From the NCBI RefSeq assembly GCF_001277175.1, contig NZ_CP012257.1, forward strand, positions 3,968,001 to 4,032,000: a DNA stretch of 64,000 bases, read 5' to 3'. The notes beneath the pieces were generated by a model, which was not told where the DNA came from, ran no database searches, and saw nothing but the letters and a program-made list of their open reading frames with translations. Position 1 is the stretch's first letter. Every line of letters begins with the position of its first letter. The DNA is from Cronobacter universalis NCTC 9529. Lineage in GTDB: Bacteria; Pseudomonadota; Gammaproteobacteria; Enterobacterales; Enterobacteriaceae. The translations under genes were made by a program, and so were the position numbers. This document shows positions 49,130 through 58,296 of the stretch, one piece after another.

Positions 49130-49987
49130 TTACGCTTCTATCGCGGCGCGCAGCTTTTTCATCGCGTTTTTTTCAAGCTGACGCACGCGTTCGGCAGAGA
49201 CGCCGTAGCGGTTGGCCAGCTCCTGCAACGTGCTTTTGTTGTCTTCATCCAGCCAGCGCGCGCGAATGATCTGCTGGCTGCGCTCGTCAAGACCCTGCAT
49301 GGCGTCGGTCAGTTTGTCGGCGGCGTGTTCTTCCCAGTTGTCATCCTCAATGCCGTCGGCAAAGTTAGAAGACTTATCCTGAAGGAACAGCACCGGAGCC
49401 ATCGGCTGGCTGTCACCCGCGTCATCATCCGGGGACATGTCAAAGGTCATGTCCTGCGCGGCCATACGCGATTCCATTTCACGCACGTCTTTGCTGGAAA
49501 CGCCCAGCTCGCGGGCCACCATTTCCACTTCATCCTGGTTAAACCAGCCCAGACGCTGCTTGGTTTTACGCAGGTTAAAGAACAGCTTACGCTGCGCTTT
49601 GGTGGTGGCGACTTTCACGATGCGCCAGTTACGCAGCACATATTCGTGAATTTCAGCTTTGATCCAGTGCACGGCGAAAGAAACCAGACGCACGCCCACT
49701 TCCGGATTGAAGCGACGCACCGCTTTCATCAGGCCGATATTGCCTTCCTGAATCAGGTCCGCCTGCGGCAGGCCATAGCCCGCATAGTTACGAGCGATAT
49801 GAACAACAAAACGCAGGTGAGACAGGATCAGCTTTTTCGCTGCTTCCAGATCGCCCTGGTAATGCAGCTTTTCAGCCAGTGCCCGCTCTTCGTCTGCCGA
49901 CAACATCGGCCAGGCGTTGGCCGCCCGGATATAGGAATCCAGGTTACCGACCGGGGCTAAAGCTAAAGTTTGCATTTCTTTGGTCAT
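49130..49987 (-). CDS. rpoH: Heat-shock sigma factor RpoH (sigma-32)
   Basis: This 285-residue sigma factor (284 in E. coli) directs RNA polymerase to heat-shock promoters. Region 2 ([21 protein letters not shown]), the RpoH box QRKLFFNLR and region 4 helix-turn-helix ([19 protein letters not shown]) are intact. The 5' coding region and leader form the RNA thermosensor in E. coli; I did not fold it here. Upstream lie two DnaA boxes. Confidence 0.98.
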   Translation of the reverse strand: MTKEMQTLALAPVGNLDSYIRAANAWPMLSADEERALAEKLHYQGDLEAAKKLILSHLRFVVHIARNYAGYGLPQADLIQEGNIGLMKAVRRFNPEVGVRLVSFAVHWIKAEIHEYVLRNWRIVKVATTKAQRKLFFNLRKTKQRLGWFNQDEVEMVARELGVSSKDVREMESRMAAQDMTFDMSPDDDAGDSQPMAPVLFLQDKSSNFADGIEDDNWEEHAADKLTDAMQGLDERSQQIIRARWLDEDNKSTLQELANRYGVSAERVRQLEKNAMKKLRAAIEA

Positions 49988-50097
49988 TCAAATCCTCTCA
50001 ATCGACATCGGACTGGCGTTCGTCCCCATCAGGCAACAAACGGGCCAGTGTGTTTGAGCAACGAGAATATCAGCCACTCTTTTATCAGACCGTGATT

Positions 50098-50130
50098 TTA
50101 TCCACAAGTTCCCTGTAGGCTTGTGAATAA
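50098..50130. promoter_or_regulatory. Two DnaA boxes in the rpoH promoter region
   Basis: TTATCCACA at 50098-50106 is a perfect high-affinity DnaA box. The reverse strand at 50122-50130 reads TTATTCACA, a near-consensus box. They face each other about 110-145 bases upstream of rpoH. DnaA control of rpoH promoters is known in E. coli. Confidence 0.75.
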
Positions 50131-50249
50131 ATTACGCACAAAATGTGACATTGCTATGATAAAGCGTGGGCAGGAGAAGCAGAAGTTCATCGGTACGCAT
50201 CCCCTGCTGACGGGAACTCGTAGCAGGGGATGATTATAACAAATATTTT

Positions 50250-51305
50250 TTACTCGGGGGTAAAGTGACGTAAATGTTGCACCGTGGCAAGCCAGGCGGC
50301 CGCCCAGCCGATCATGGAACAGACCAGCAGCAGCAACAGGCACTCATCGAAAGATAACCCGCTGATTTCAAAGGTTGTGCCGAAGACTTTCGCCACATCC
50401 GTCACCGCGGCGGATAACCGCATCACCAGGATTTCTGACAGAATCAGTGAGAGCAATGCGCCGGTAAACCCGAGCAGCGCGCCGCCGTACAGGAACGGAC
50501 GCAGAATAAAACCATCCGTCGCGCCAATAAGTTTCTGCACGTTGATGGTGTCGCGGCGCGCGAAAATGCTCAGGCGCACGCTGTTACCGATAACCAGGAA
50601 TACGGCTGCCACCATCAGCACGCCAATCATCGCCGCGACGCGCCCGACCAGCCCGGTGAGCGCCGACAGCCGCGCGAACCAGCTGTCGTCCATGCGCACT
50701 TCGTCAACGCCCTGAAGCTTCGCCACGCGGTCGCGCAGCGTGTTGAGCGCTTCGCTGCTCTGAAAATCGAGCTTCGGCTCGACCACTACCACCGCCGGCA
50801 GCGGGTTTTCTTCCAGCATATCCAGCGCGCCGCCAAAGCCCGACCAGTTGCGGAATTCGCCAAGGGCCTCGTCGCGCGAGAGGTAATTCACCTTCGCCAC
50901 GCCCGGCTCGGCCTGAAGCTGCCCCACCACCTGCTGCGCGGCGTTATCGTCGAGCGTTTTATCGAGATAGACCGTGATCTGCGGCGACGGGTAATACTGC
51001 GTCGCGGCCTCGCTGACGTTCTTATAAACCATGTAGCAGACGCTTGGCAGCGTCAGCGAAATGGCAATCACCATCACCGTTAAAAACGTGGCGAGCGGTT
51101 TGCTTTTCAGATCGGCAAGCGCGCCCTGCCAGGCGTAACGCACCTGTTCATTGATGCCGCCCTGACGCGATTTGCCTTTGGTGTTGGAGCCTTTATTTCG
51201 CTTCTGCACAGGCCGTCCTGTTTCACCGGAAGAACGCTGTTTACGGAAATTATCCAGTTTGTTGCTAAAGCGCCGGATTTCATTCAGCGCGTCACGTTTA
51301 TTCAC
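50250..51305 (-). CDS. ftsX: Cell-division protein FtsX
   Basis: FtsX is the membrane partner of FtsE that activates septal amidases through EnvC. The GTG at 51305 gives 351 residues (352 in E. coli): a basic cytoplasmic N-terminus, four membrane helices, a large periplasmic loop after the first, and the core [17 protein letters not shown]. The GTG follows GGAGG by 8 bases and overlaps ftsE by 8 bases, so it is translationally coupled. An ATG five codons upstream is less likely. Confidence 0.96.
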   Translation of the reverse strand: MNKRDALNEIRRFSNKLDNFRKQRSSGETGRPVQKRNKGSNTKGKSRQGGINEQVRYAWQGALADLKSKPLATFLTVMVIAISLTLPSVCYMVYKNVSEAATQYYPSPQITVYLDKTLDDNAAQQVVGQLQAEPGVAKVNYLSRDEALGEFRNWSGFGGALDMLEENPLPAVVVVEPKLDFQSSEALNTLRDRVAKLQGVDEVRMDDSWFARLSALTGLVGRVAAMIGVLMVAAVFLVIGNSVRLSIFARRDTINVQKLIGATDGFILRPFLYGGALLGFTGALLSLILSEILVMRLSAAVTDVAKVFGTTFEISGLSFDECLLLLLVCSMIGWAAAWLATVQHLRHFTPE

Positions 51306-51966
51306 CAACACGGCCTCCATGCAAATGCCCTTCGCTCAGGGTGAGCACCGGGTAGCTGCGCCGTGAGATAAGCCCGGTGTCGTGCGTCGCCATTAATACG
51401 GTCACCCCGACGCGGTTAAATTCTTCGAAAAGACGCAGAATGCCTTCCGAGAGGGCGTCATCCAGGTTGCCCGTCGGTTCATCCGCCAGCAGTACGGCCG
51501 GTTTATTCACCACGGCGCGGGCGATGCCCACGCGCTGCTGTTCACCGCCGGAAAGCTGAATCGGGAAGTTTTTCGCTTTGTCCAGCAGACCGACCTTATC
51601 CAGCGCCGCCGATACGCGACGGCGAATATCTTCGCCGCTGGCGCCCGCGATGATCAGCGGGATCGCCACATTATCGTAGACCGTTCTGTCCATCAGCAGA
51701 TGGTGATCCTGGAAAATCATGCCGATCTGACGACGCAGAAACGGCACTTCGCGGTTTTTCAGGCGGCTGATATCGTGACCGCCGAACCAGATTTTCCCGG
51801 CGCTCGGCCGTTCGATACCGCAAATCAGCTTCAGCAGCGTACTCTTACCGGCGCCGGAGTGGCCGGTAAGAAATGACATCTCGCCAGGCCGCAGGTGGAA
51901 GGTCACCCCCTGCAGCGCTTGTCTCCCACCGAGATAGGCTTTGCTGACATGTTCAAAGCGAATCAT
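51298..51966 (-). CDS. ftsE: Cell-division ATP-binding protein FtsE
   Basis: This 222-residue ATPase has the E. coli length, with Walker [11 protein letters not shown]-loop FQDHHLL, signature LSGGEQQR and Walker [13 protein letters not shown]. It drives the FtsEX complex at the division site. It follows ftsY after two bases, and its end overlaps ftsX. Confidence 0.98.
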   Translation of the reverse strand: MIRFEHVSKAYLGGRQALQGVTFHLRPGEMSFLTGHSGAGKSTLLKLICGIERPSAGKIWFGGHDISRLKNREVPFLRRQIGMIFQDHHLLMDRTVYDNVAIPLIIAGASGEDIRRRVSAALDKVGLLDKAKNFPIQLSGGEQQRVGIARAVVNKPAVLLADEPTGNLDDALSEGILRLFEEFNRVGVTVLMATHDTGLISRRSYPVLTLSEGHLHGGRVGE

Positions 51967-51968
51967 GG

Positions 51969-53543
51969 TTAATCCTCTCGGGCAAAAAGTGCCTCAATAA
52001 AGTCGCCCGCGTTAAACGGACGCAAATCTTCAATACGTTCGCCCACACCAATGTAGCGAATCGGAATACCAAACTGATCGGCCACCGAGAAGATCACGCC
52101 GCCTTTGGCGGTGCCGTCCAGCTTGGTGAGCGTAATGCCGGTGAGCCCTACCGCCTCGTGGAACAGCTTCGCCTGGCTGACGGCGTTCTGCCCGGTGCTG
52201 GCATCGATAGTCAGCATCACTTCATGCGGCGCGTTCTCGTCGAGCTTTTTCATCACGCGAACGATTTTTTTCAGCTCTTCCATCAGGTGCGATTTATTCT
52301 GCAAACGCCCGGCGGTATCGGCAATCAGCACGTCCACGCCGCGCGCTTTCGCCGCCTGGATGGCGTCGAAAATCACGGAGGCGGAATCCGCGCCGGTGTG
52401 CTGCGCGATAACCGGAATGTTATTGCGCTGGCCCCAGACCTGGAGCTGCTCCACCGCGGCCGCGCGGAAGGTATCGCCCGCCGCCAGCATCACCGATTTG
52501 CCCTGCTGTTCGAACTGACGCGCCAGTTTGCCGATGGTGGTGGTTTTACCCACGCCGTTGACGCCCACCATCAGGATAACAAACGGCGTTTTGCCTTCGA
52601 CATTCAGCGGCTCGTCCACTTTCGCCAGGATCTCGCCCATCTCTTCTTTCAGCAGGCCGTAGAGCGCCTCGGCATCGCGCAACTGCTTGCGGCTCGCGCC
52701 TTCGGTGAGACTGGCGATGATTTTACGCGTGGTGTCCACGCCCACGTCGGCAATCAGCAACTGCTCTTCGAGCTCCTCGAACAGATCGTCGTCGATTTTT
52801 TTGCCGCGGAACAGACTGATAAATCCGGAACCGAGATTTTCTTTGGTTTTCAGCAGGCTGCGTTTAAGACGCGCGAAGAAGCCCTCTTTGGTGGGTTTTT
52901 CCTGCTCTGCGACCGGCGCGACGTCTTCGATATCTTCCGGCTCGGCTTCCAGCGCCGCTTCCGGGTCAGCCGCCAGCGCTATCAGCTCTTCTTCGCTAAT
53001 TGGCGCGTCTTCTGCACTCTCGTCTTCATCGCGCGGCGTTTCCACCGCAGGCTCGACGGCCGGCTCTTCAACCACCGGCTCTTCAATAGCCGCCGCTTCT
53101 TCAATTACGTCTTCTTCGACAATCGTTTCCGGGACGACTTCTGGCTGCGGCTCAGCGACAGGCTCCGGCGCAAGCGTTACCGGCGCGCGATTTTCTTCCT
53201 GCTCAGGCAGCCACTCTTCTGCCTGGGCAACCGGCGGGTTTACGGCGTCCGGCTCGGGTTCCGGTTCTGGCTGAACCGGCGTCTCAATGGTTTCCGGCTG
53301 CGCGGCCTCTTTTTCTTCATGCGCCACGCTTTCGCTGACGGCCACGACCTCATCGGCGAATTTTTCAGACTCCGCCAGGGAATGAGGGGTCTCATCAGCC
53401 GCTGTCTGCGAGTCAGGCTCAACGCGCTCTTCTGTCGCCGCGGGTTGTTCTGTTACTTTTTGTTGTTCGGCTTCAGTTTTTGCCTGCTCTTTCTGGCCAA
53501 AACCCAGCCAGGAAAAAAAGCCACGTTTCTTCTCTTTTGCCAT
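51969..53543 (-). CDS. ftsY: Signal-recognition-particle receptor FtsY
   Basis: FtsY receives SRP-ribosome complexes at the inner membrane. It has 524 residues (497 in E. coli); the extra length lies in the acidic, repetitive A domain rich in Glu, Pro and Val (residues ~20-215). The NG domain is near-identical to E. coli, with GVNGVGKTTTIGKL, DTAGRLQNKSHL, TKLDGTAKGG and the end IEALFARED. ATG 53543 (MAKEKKRGFFSWLG) matches the family; ATG 53555 lies nearer the AGGAG. It is the first gene of ftsYEX. Confidence 0.97.
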   Translation of the reverse strand: MAKEKKRGFFSWLGFGQKEQAKTEAEQQKVTEQPAATEERVEPDSQTAADETPHSLAESEKFADEVVAVSESVAHEEKEAAQPETIETPVQPEPEPEPDAVNPPVAQAEEWLPEQEENRAPVTLAPEPVAEPQPEVVPETIVEEDVIEEAAAIEEPVVEEPAVEPAVETPRDEDESAEDAPISEEELIALAADPEAALEAEPEDIEDVAPVAEQEKPTKEGFFARLKRSLLKTKENLGSGFISLFRGKKIDDDLFEELEEQLLIADVGVDTTRKIIASLTEGASRKQLRDAEALYGLLKEEMGEILAKVDEPLNVEGKTPFVILMVGVNGVGKTTTIGKLARQFEQQGKSVMLAAGDTFRAAAVEQLQVWGQRNNIPVIAQHTGADSASVIFDAIQAAKARGVDVLIADTAGRLQNKSHLMEELKKIVRVMKKLDENAPHEVMLTIDASTGQNAVSQAKLFHEAVGLTGITLTKLDGTAKGGVIFSVADQFGIPIRYIGVGERIEDLRPFNAGDFIEALFARED

Positions 53544-53733
53544 TGGCGAATGCACTCCTCGCGGTTAATACATGGCGCAGTCCCGTCGTCTGGCTCAGGG
53601 TACTGAAAAAAATTGCGAATGAATAAGTTAGTCTACCACTTTCCCGCCGGGGCGGCATACCGCCGCACGGAGGTTTCGCCCGCCCGTTTGCGCCGCTAGA
53701 ATAGCAGCCTGAACAGAAAAGCGTGTGAGCATA

Positions 53734-54330
53734 ATGAAGAAACCAACCTCCTCGGGTAGCGGCCAGATCCGCATTATTGGCGGACAGTGGCGCGGCAGGA
53801 AGCTGCCGGTGCCGGACAGCCCCGGCCTGCGCCCCACCACCGACCGCGTGCGCGAAACCTTATTTAACTGGCTGGCGCCCTATCTGGTCGGCGCGCGCTG
53901 CCTGGACTGCTTCGCTGGCAGCGGCGCGCTGGGCCTGGAGGCGCTCTCCCGCTACGCCGCCGACGCCACGCTTCTGGAGATGGAACGCGGCGTCGCGCAG
54001 CAGCTTCAGAAAAACCTTGCTACGCTCAAATCCAGCGCTGCCAAGGTAGTGAACACTAACACACTCAATTTTCTGAGCCAGAACGGCGAGCCGCACGACA
54101 TCGTGTTTGTCGATCCGCCGTTTCGTAAAGGGCTGCTGGAAGAGACGCTGAACCTGCTGGAAACGCGCGGCTGGCTGGCGCCGCAGGCGCTGATTTACGT
54201 TGAAAGCGAAGTGGAAAACGGCCTGCCGCCGGTGCCTGCCAGCTGGCAACTGCACCGCGAAAAAGTGGCGGGCCAGGTGGCGTACCGGCTTTATCTGCGC
54301 GAATCACAAGGAGAGCAAAATGCTGATTAA
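53734..54330 (+). CDS. rsmD: 16S rRNA (guanine966-N2)-methyltransferase RsmD
   Basis: RsmD methylates G966 of 16S rRNA in assembled small subunits. It has 198 residues, the E. coli length, with the SAM-binding loop DCFAGSGALGLEALSR and the catalytic DPPF motif in IVFVDPPFRKG. ATG 53734 is chosen to match the family start MKKP; a GTG three codons upstream is also open. It is divergent from ftsYEX and overlaps yhhL by 11 bases. Confidence 0.97.
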   Translation: MKKPTSSGSGQIRIIGGQWRGRKLPVPDSPGLRPTTDRVRETLFNWLAPYLVGARCLDCFAGSGALGLEALSRYAADATLLEMERGVAQQLQKNLATLKSSAAKVVNTNTLNFLSQNGEPHDIVFVDPPFRKGLLEETLNLLETRGWLAPQALIYVESEVENGLPPVPASWQLHREKVAGQVAYRLYLRESQGEQNAD

Positions 54331-54589
54331 TCTGGGACGCCTGCTGATGCTGGGCGTGTGGGGCTTTCTGCTGCTGAATCTGATTCAGCCCTTCCCGCGC
54401 CCGCTGAATATTTTCGTTAACGTGGCGCTATTTTTCATGATAATCATGCATATTCTGCAATTATCGCTGCTGCGCGCCACGCAGCCGAAAGACGCCCCGC
54501 CGTTAAGCCGTTTCCAGCAGGCGCGTATTTTTATCTTCGGCGTATTTGAACTGATCGCCTGGCAGAAAAACCAGAAGAAGCCGCGTTAA
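54320..54589 (+). CDS. yhhL: DUF1145 small inner-membrane protein YhhL
   Basis: This 89-residue protein has the length of E. coli YhhL and two predicted transmembrane helices (LLMLGVWGFLLLNLIQ and IFVNVALFFMIIMHILQLSLL). Function is unknown. The ATG at 54320 follows AAGGAGAGCAAA and overlaps the end of rsmD, so the two are coupled. A longer open frame beginning inside rsmD is rejected. Confidence 0.93.
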   Translation: MLINLGRLLMLGVWGFLLLNLIQPFPRPLNIFVNVALFFMIIMHILQLSLLRATQPKDAPPLSRFQQARIFIFGVFELIAWQKNQKKPR

Positions 54590-54608
54590 CGCGCGGGCAG
54601 GCCATTTT

Positions 54609-54637
54609 GTAGGGCGGGTAAGCGACGCGCACCCGCC
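54609..54637. repeat. Single variant REP element between yhhL and yhhM
   Basis: One GTAGGGCGGGTAAGCG...CGCACCCGCC palindrome sits between the convergent ends of yhhL and yhhM. It may help separate the two transcripts. Confidence 0.8.
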
Positions 54638-54645
54638 ATGCCAGG

Positions 54646-55011
54646 TTAACGCGCGGGCGCGGGAACAAACTCCAGAAACCGCGTCCCCTGATACACCAGC
54701 TGGCCCTCATCGCCCACCGTCAGCTGATGGTAATGGGCCTCATCCAGCCGAAACCGCATCTCTGCCCCGCCTTCCTGCGGGCGAAACGTCGCCTCATACC
54801 GTACCGTTTGCGCAGGCGGCGCGACCTGCTGCTCCCGCGAACGCCGTCCGTTAACCGGTTTTTCCCGCTTGCTGGTCACCACCACGTTTTGCTGCGTGAC
54901 CGGGGCCGCGTCATTTTCTGTTTTCTCGCGCCGCTGCTGCACATAGCGAAATGAAGCGGCCGCGACGATTAACGCGATGATAATAATGAAAAAAAGCGGT
55001 GGCTTACTCAT
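54646..55011 (-). CDS. yhhM: DUF2500 protein YhhM
   Basis: This 121-residue protein (119 in E. coli) has one N-terminal membrane anchor (PPLFFIIIIALIVAAASF) and a soluble domain with the block FRPQEGGAEMRFRLDEAHYHQL. Function is unknown. It is convergent with yhhL. Confidence 0.93.
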   Translation of the reverse strand: MSKPPLFFIIIIALIVAAASFRYVQQRREKTENDAAPVTQQNVVVTSKREKPVNGRRSREQQVAPPAQTVRYEATFRPQEGGAEMRFRLDEAHYHQLTVGDEGQLVYQGTRFLEFVPAPAR

Positions 55012-55151
55012 GGCAGATCCCGGCGGCTTAACTCTTTTTAAGAATACCCCGCAGCGCCAGGCGTTGTCATCCCGCCCGTCTGACCACTAGACTGAAATCA
55101 AGGGCCGTGCGCCGCGTGCGCACGTTACAATAACTGAATCAGGGACTTATC

Positions 55152-55778
55152 ATGCTTTGGTCGTTTATTGCTGTCTTTTTATCCGGTTGGCTGTATGTCG
55201 ATGCGTCTTACCGCGGCGCGACCTGGCAGCGTTGGCTGTTTAAGCCATTAACGCTGCTGCTGTTACTCTTGCTGGGCTGGCAGGCGCCGCTCGCGAGCCC
55301 GACGGGTTATCTCGTGCTGGCGGGCCTGGTGGCGACGCTTGCGGGTGACGCGCTTATGCTGCTGCCGCGCCAGCAGTTGCTGTACGCCTTCGGGGCGTTT
55401 TTCCTGTCGCATCTGCTCTATACCGTCTGGTTCGCGAGCCAGATGACGCTCTCCTTTTTCTGGCCGCTGCCGCTGGCGCTGCTGGTGATTGGCGCGGCGC
55501 TGATCGCGACTATCTGGACCCGCCTTGGCGATCTGCGCTGGCCGATTTGCACTTATATCGGCATGACGCTGGTGATGGTGTGGCTGGCGGGCGAGCTCTA
55601 TTTCTTCCGCCCGACCGACACCAGCTTCTCCGGCTTCGTCGGCGCGGTGCTGCTACTGCTGAATGCGGTCGTCTGGCTTGGCAGTCACTACCGTAAGCGC
55701 TTTACCGCGGACAGCGCCATCTCCGCCGCCTGCTATTTCGCGGGCCACTTTATGATTGTCCGCTCGCTTTACCTTTAA
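55152..55778 (+). CDS. yhhN: YhhN/TMEM86-family membrane protein
   Basis: This 208-residue protein has the length of E. coli YhhN and about eight membrane helices. It belongs to the YhhN family, whose animal members (TMEM86) are lysoplasmalogenases; the bacterial role is unproven. Family motifs include [17 protein letters not shown] and [16 protein letters not shown]. It lies just upstream of zntA, on the same strand. Confidence 0.95.
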   Translation: MLWSFIAVFLSGWLYVDASYRGATWQRWLFKPLTLLLLLLLGWQAPLASPTGYLVLAGLVATLAGDALMLLPRQQLLYAFGAFFLSHLLYTVWFASQMTLSFFWPLPLALLVIGAALIATIWTRLGDLRWPICTYIGMTLVMVWLAGELYFFRPTDTSFSGFVGAVLLLLNAVVWLGSHYRKRFTADSAISAACYFAGHFMIVRSLYL

Positions 55779-55810
55779 CGCCGGGCGGTGAAATGCCGCC
55801 CACAATTCTC

Positions 55811-55842
55811 TTGACTCTGGAGTCGACTCCAGAGTGTAAGCT
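55811..55842 (+). promoter_or_regulatory. ZntR-type operator in the zntA promoter
   Basis: A perfect 22-base palindrome at 55814-55835 (arms ACTCTGGAGTC and GACTCCAGAGT) lies between TTGACT (-35, 55811-55816) and TAAGCT (-10, 55837-55842). The 20-base spacer is the unusually long one used by MerR-family activators. Zinc-loaded ZntR should untwist it to switch on zntA. Confidence 0.88.
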
Positions 55843-55878
55843 CCGGTAATGAGAAAATTATCATTACCGGAGGACGCC

Positions 55879-58092
55879 ATGCGCAACCCTTCTGAAAAAC
55901 GCCACGCGACACCGCAGTTCGCGAAAATGACGCCGATCCCTGCCCCGCAAAAACCCGCCATCAGCAACGCTGACTGCTGCGAAAGCGGCGCCTGTGAGAC
56001 GTCGCCTGCGGTGGAAACGACCGGCGCGCTGAGCTGGCAGGTCGCCGGTATGGACTGCGCCGCCTGCGCGCGCAAAGTGGAAAACGCGGTGCGGCAGGTG
56101 CCCGAAGTGCGTCAGGTCCAGGTGCTGTTCGCGACCGAAAAACTGGTAGTGGACGCCCCCGCCTCGCAGCGTGAGGCCATCGAACAGGCGGTACGCGCCG
56201 CCGGTTATACGCTACGCGACGCTCATGTGCCTGCCCCGGCAGCGCCTTCAGGCTTGCGGGAAAACCTGCCGATTATCGTTATCGCCATCTTTATGGCGCT
56301 GAGCTGGGCGCTGGAACAGTTCCATCCGCTGGCGGGCCGTATCGCGTTTACCGTTACCACGCTGGTCAGGCTGTTCCCGGTCGCGCGTCAGGCCTGGCGG
56401 CTTATCCGCAGCGGCAACCCGTTCGCCATTGAAACGCTGATGAGCGTGGCCGCCACCGGCGCGCTGATTATCGGCGCCAGTGAAGAAGCGGCGATGGTGC
56501 TGCTGCTCTTTTTAGTCGGCGAGCGGCTCGAAGGCTGGGCGGCGAACCGCGCGCGCAGCGGCGTCAGCGCGCTGGTGGCGTTACGACCGGAAACGGCCGT
56601 GCGTTTGCGCGGCGACGCGCGTGAAACCGTGTCGATAAGCGACCTCCAGCCCGGCGATGTGATTGAAGTGGCCGCAGGCGGCAGGCTTCCGGCGGACGGC
56701 AAGTTGATCGCCGCGGCGGCAAGTTTCGATGAGAGCGCGCTGACCGGCGAATCGCTGCCGGTCGAGCGCCAGCCGGGCGAAAAAGTGCCTGCGGGCGCGA
56801 CCAGCGTCGATCGTCTGGTGTCGCTTGAAGTCACGTCACGCCCCGGCGACAGCGCCATTGACCGCATTCTGCATCTGATCGAAGAGGCGGAATCGAAACG
56901 CGCGCCGATCGAGCGCTTTATCGATCGCTTCAGCCGCCTCTATACCCCGGCCATTATGGCGGCGGCGCTGTTGACGGCGATTATGCCGCCGCTGTTGTTT
57001 GCCGCGCCCTGGCTGCCGTGGGTTTACAAAGCGCTGGCGCTGCTGCTGATTGGCTGCCCGTGCGCGCTGGTGATCTCGACGCCTGCGGCGATCACCTCGG
57101 GCCTTGCCGCCGCCACGCGTTTCGGCGCGCTGATCAAAGGCGGCGCTGCGCTGGAGGCGCTGGGGCGCGTTGAACAGATCGCTTTCGATAAAACCGGCAC
57201 GCTGACAGCGGGTACGCCGCAGGTCACGGCGGTCGATCCGGTTGACGGGCTGGAAGCGGAAGCGCTGCTGGCGTACGCCGCAGCCGTTGAGCGGGGCAGC
57301 ACGCATCCGCTGGCGCAGGCGGTGGTGCGCGAGGCGAACGCGCGCGGCGTGGCGACGCTGCGCGCCGGTGCGCAGCGCACGCTGGCGGGCGCGGGGGTTG
57401 AAGCGCAGGTGGAGGGCCGCCTGCTTCGCATCAGCGCGCCGGATAAAGTGACTATTGAGCTTCCCGCGGAGTGGCAGGCGCGCATCCGCGAGCAGGAAGC
57501 GCAGGGCCAGACGGTGATCGTGGTGACCGCAAGCGATCGGCTTCTCGGCACGCTGGCGCTTCGCGATACGCAACGCGCCGACGCGCGCGACGCGGTGGAG
57601 AAACTCCGGGCGCTGGGCGTGGGGAGCGTGATGCTGACCGGCGATAACCCGCGCGCGGCGGCGGCAATTGCCACAGAGTTGGGAATAGACTATCGCGCCG
57701 GGCTACTGCCTGCGGATAAGGTGACGGCGGTCAATGAGCTTAACGCCCGCGCGCCGCTGGCGGTGGTCGGCGACGGTATCAACGATGCGCCGGCGATGAA
57801 AGCCGCGACCATCGGTATTGCGATGGGCAGCGGCACCGATGTGGCGCTGGAAGCCGCCGACGCGGCGCTGACGCACAACCGGCTGGAGGCGCTGCCGGAG
57901 ATGATCGCGCTTGCCCGCGCCACGCACCGCAATATTCGCCAGAACATCGCGATTGCGCTGGGGTTAAAGGCCGTTTTCCTGGTGACGACGCTGCTCGGGT
58001 TGACCGGCCTGTGGCTGGCCGTGCTGGCCGATACGGGTGCTACGGTGCTGGTGACCGCCAATGCGTTAAGGCTGTTGCGTAAACGCGGCTGA
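55879..58092 (+). CDS. zntA: Zn/Cd/Pb-exporting P1B-type ATPase ZntA
   Basis: This inner-membrane efflux ATPase has 737 residues (732 in E. coli). The N-terminus has a Cys-rich stretch (DCCESGACE), then the heavy-metal domain GMDCAACARKVE, the membrane CPC motif (GCPCALVIS), the phosphorylation site DKTGTLT and GDGINDAPAM. The E. coli N-terminal DCCCDGAC is CCESGAC here, with one Cys fewer. ATG 55879 follows GGAGGACGCC. Regulation by ZntR is predicted from the palindrome 43 bases upstream. Confidence 0.97.
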   Translation: MRNPSEKRHATPQFAKMTPIPAPQKPAISNADCCESGACETSPAVETTGALSWQVAGMDCAACARKVENAVRQVPEVRQVQVLFATEKLVVDAPASQREAIEQAVRAAGYTLRDAHVPAPAAPSGLRENLPIIVIAIFMALSWALEQFHPLAGRIAFTVTTLVRLFPVARQAWRLIRSGNPFAIETLMSVAATGALIIGASEEAAMVLLLFLVGERLEGWAANRARSGVSALVALRPETAVRLRGDARETVSISDLQPGDVIEVAAGGRLPADGKLIAAAASFDESALTGESLPVERQPGEKVPAGATSVDRLVSLEVTSRPGDSAIDRILHLIEEAESKRAPIERFIDRFSRLYTPAIMAAALLTAIMPPLLFAAPWLPWVYKALALLLIGCPCALVISTPAAITSGLAAATRFGALIKGGAALEALGRVEQIAFDKTGTLTAGTPQVTAVDPVDGLEAEALLAYAAAVERGSTHPLAQAVVREANARGVATLRAGAQRTLAGAGVEAQVEGRLLRISAPDKVTIELPAEWQARIREQEAQGQTVIVVTASDRLLGTLALRDTQRADARDAVEKLRALGVGSVMLTGDNPRAAAAIATELGIDYRAGLLPADKVTAVNELNARAPLAVVGDGINDAPAMKAATIGIAMGSGTDVALEAADAALTHNRLEALPEMIALARATHRNIRQNIAIALGLKAVFLVTTLLGLTGLWLAVLADTGATVLVTANALRLLRKRG

Positions 58093-58106
58093 CGGGAAAC
58101 AAACAC

Positions 58107-58268
58107 GGTGGGTGCGCTACGCTTACCCACCCTACAAAACCAACTCCCCACATCCAGACCAGCTGTAGGGCGGGTAAACGAAGTGCACCCGCCACCTCAA
58201 CGGCGCTTACCCACCCTACATCACAGCGGCGGAATACTCGTAGGGCGGGTAAACGAAGTGCACCCGCC
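58107..58268. repeat. Cluster of variant REP elements between zntA and the TRAP genes
   Basis: Copies lie at 58107-58135 (GGTGGGTGCGCT...), 58164-58193 (GTAGGGCGGGTAAACG...), 58203-58219 (half element, GCGCTTACCCACCCTAC) and 58240-58268 (GTAGGGCGGGTAAACG...). The second and fourth share AAACGAAGTGCACCCGCCAC, so they were probably copied locally. Confidence 0.85.
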
Positions 58269-58296
58269 ACTTCAACCTGAACACCCGCCATCGCCC

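Noticed and set aside
52158..53606. 482-codon plus-strand frame opposite ftsY
   Set aside because: It is the complement of the acidic Glu/Pro-rich ftsY coding sequence and has no support of its own.
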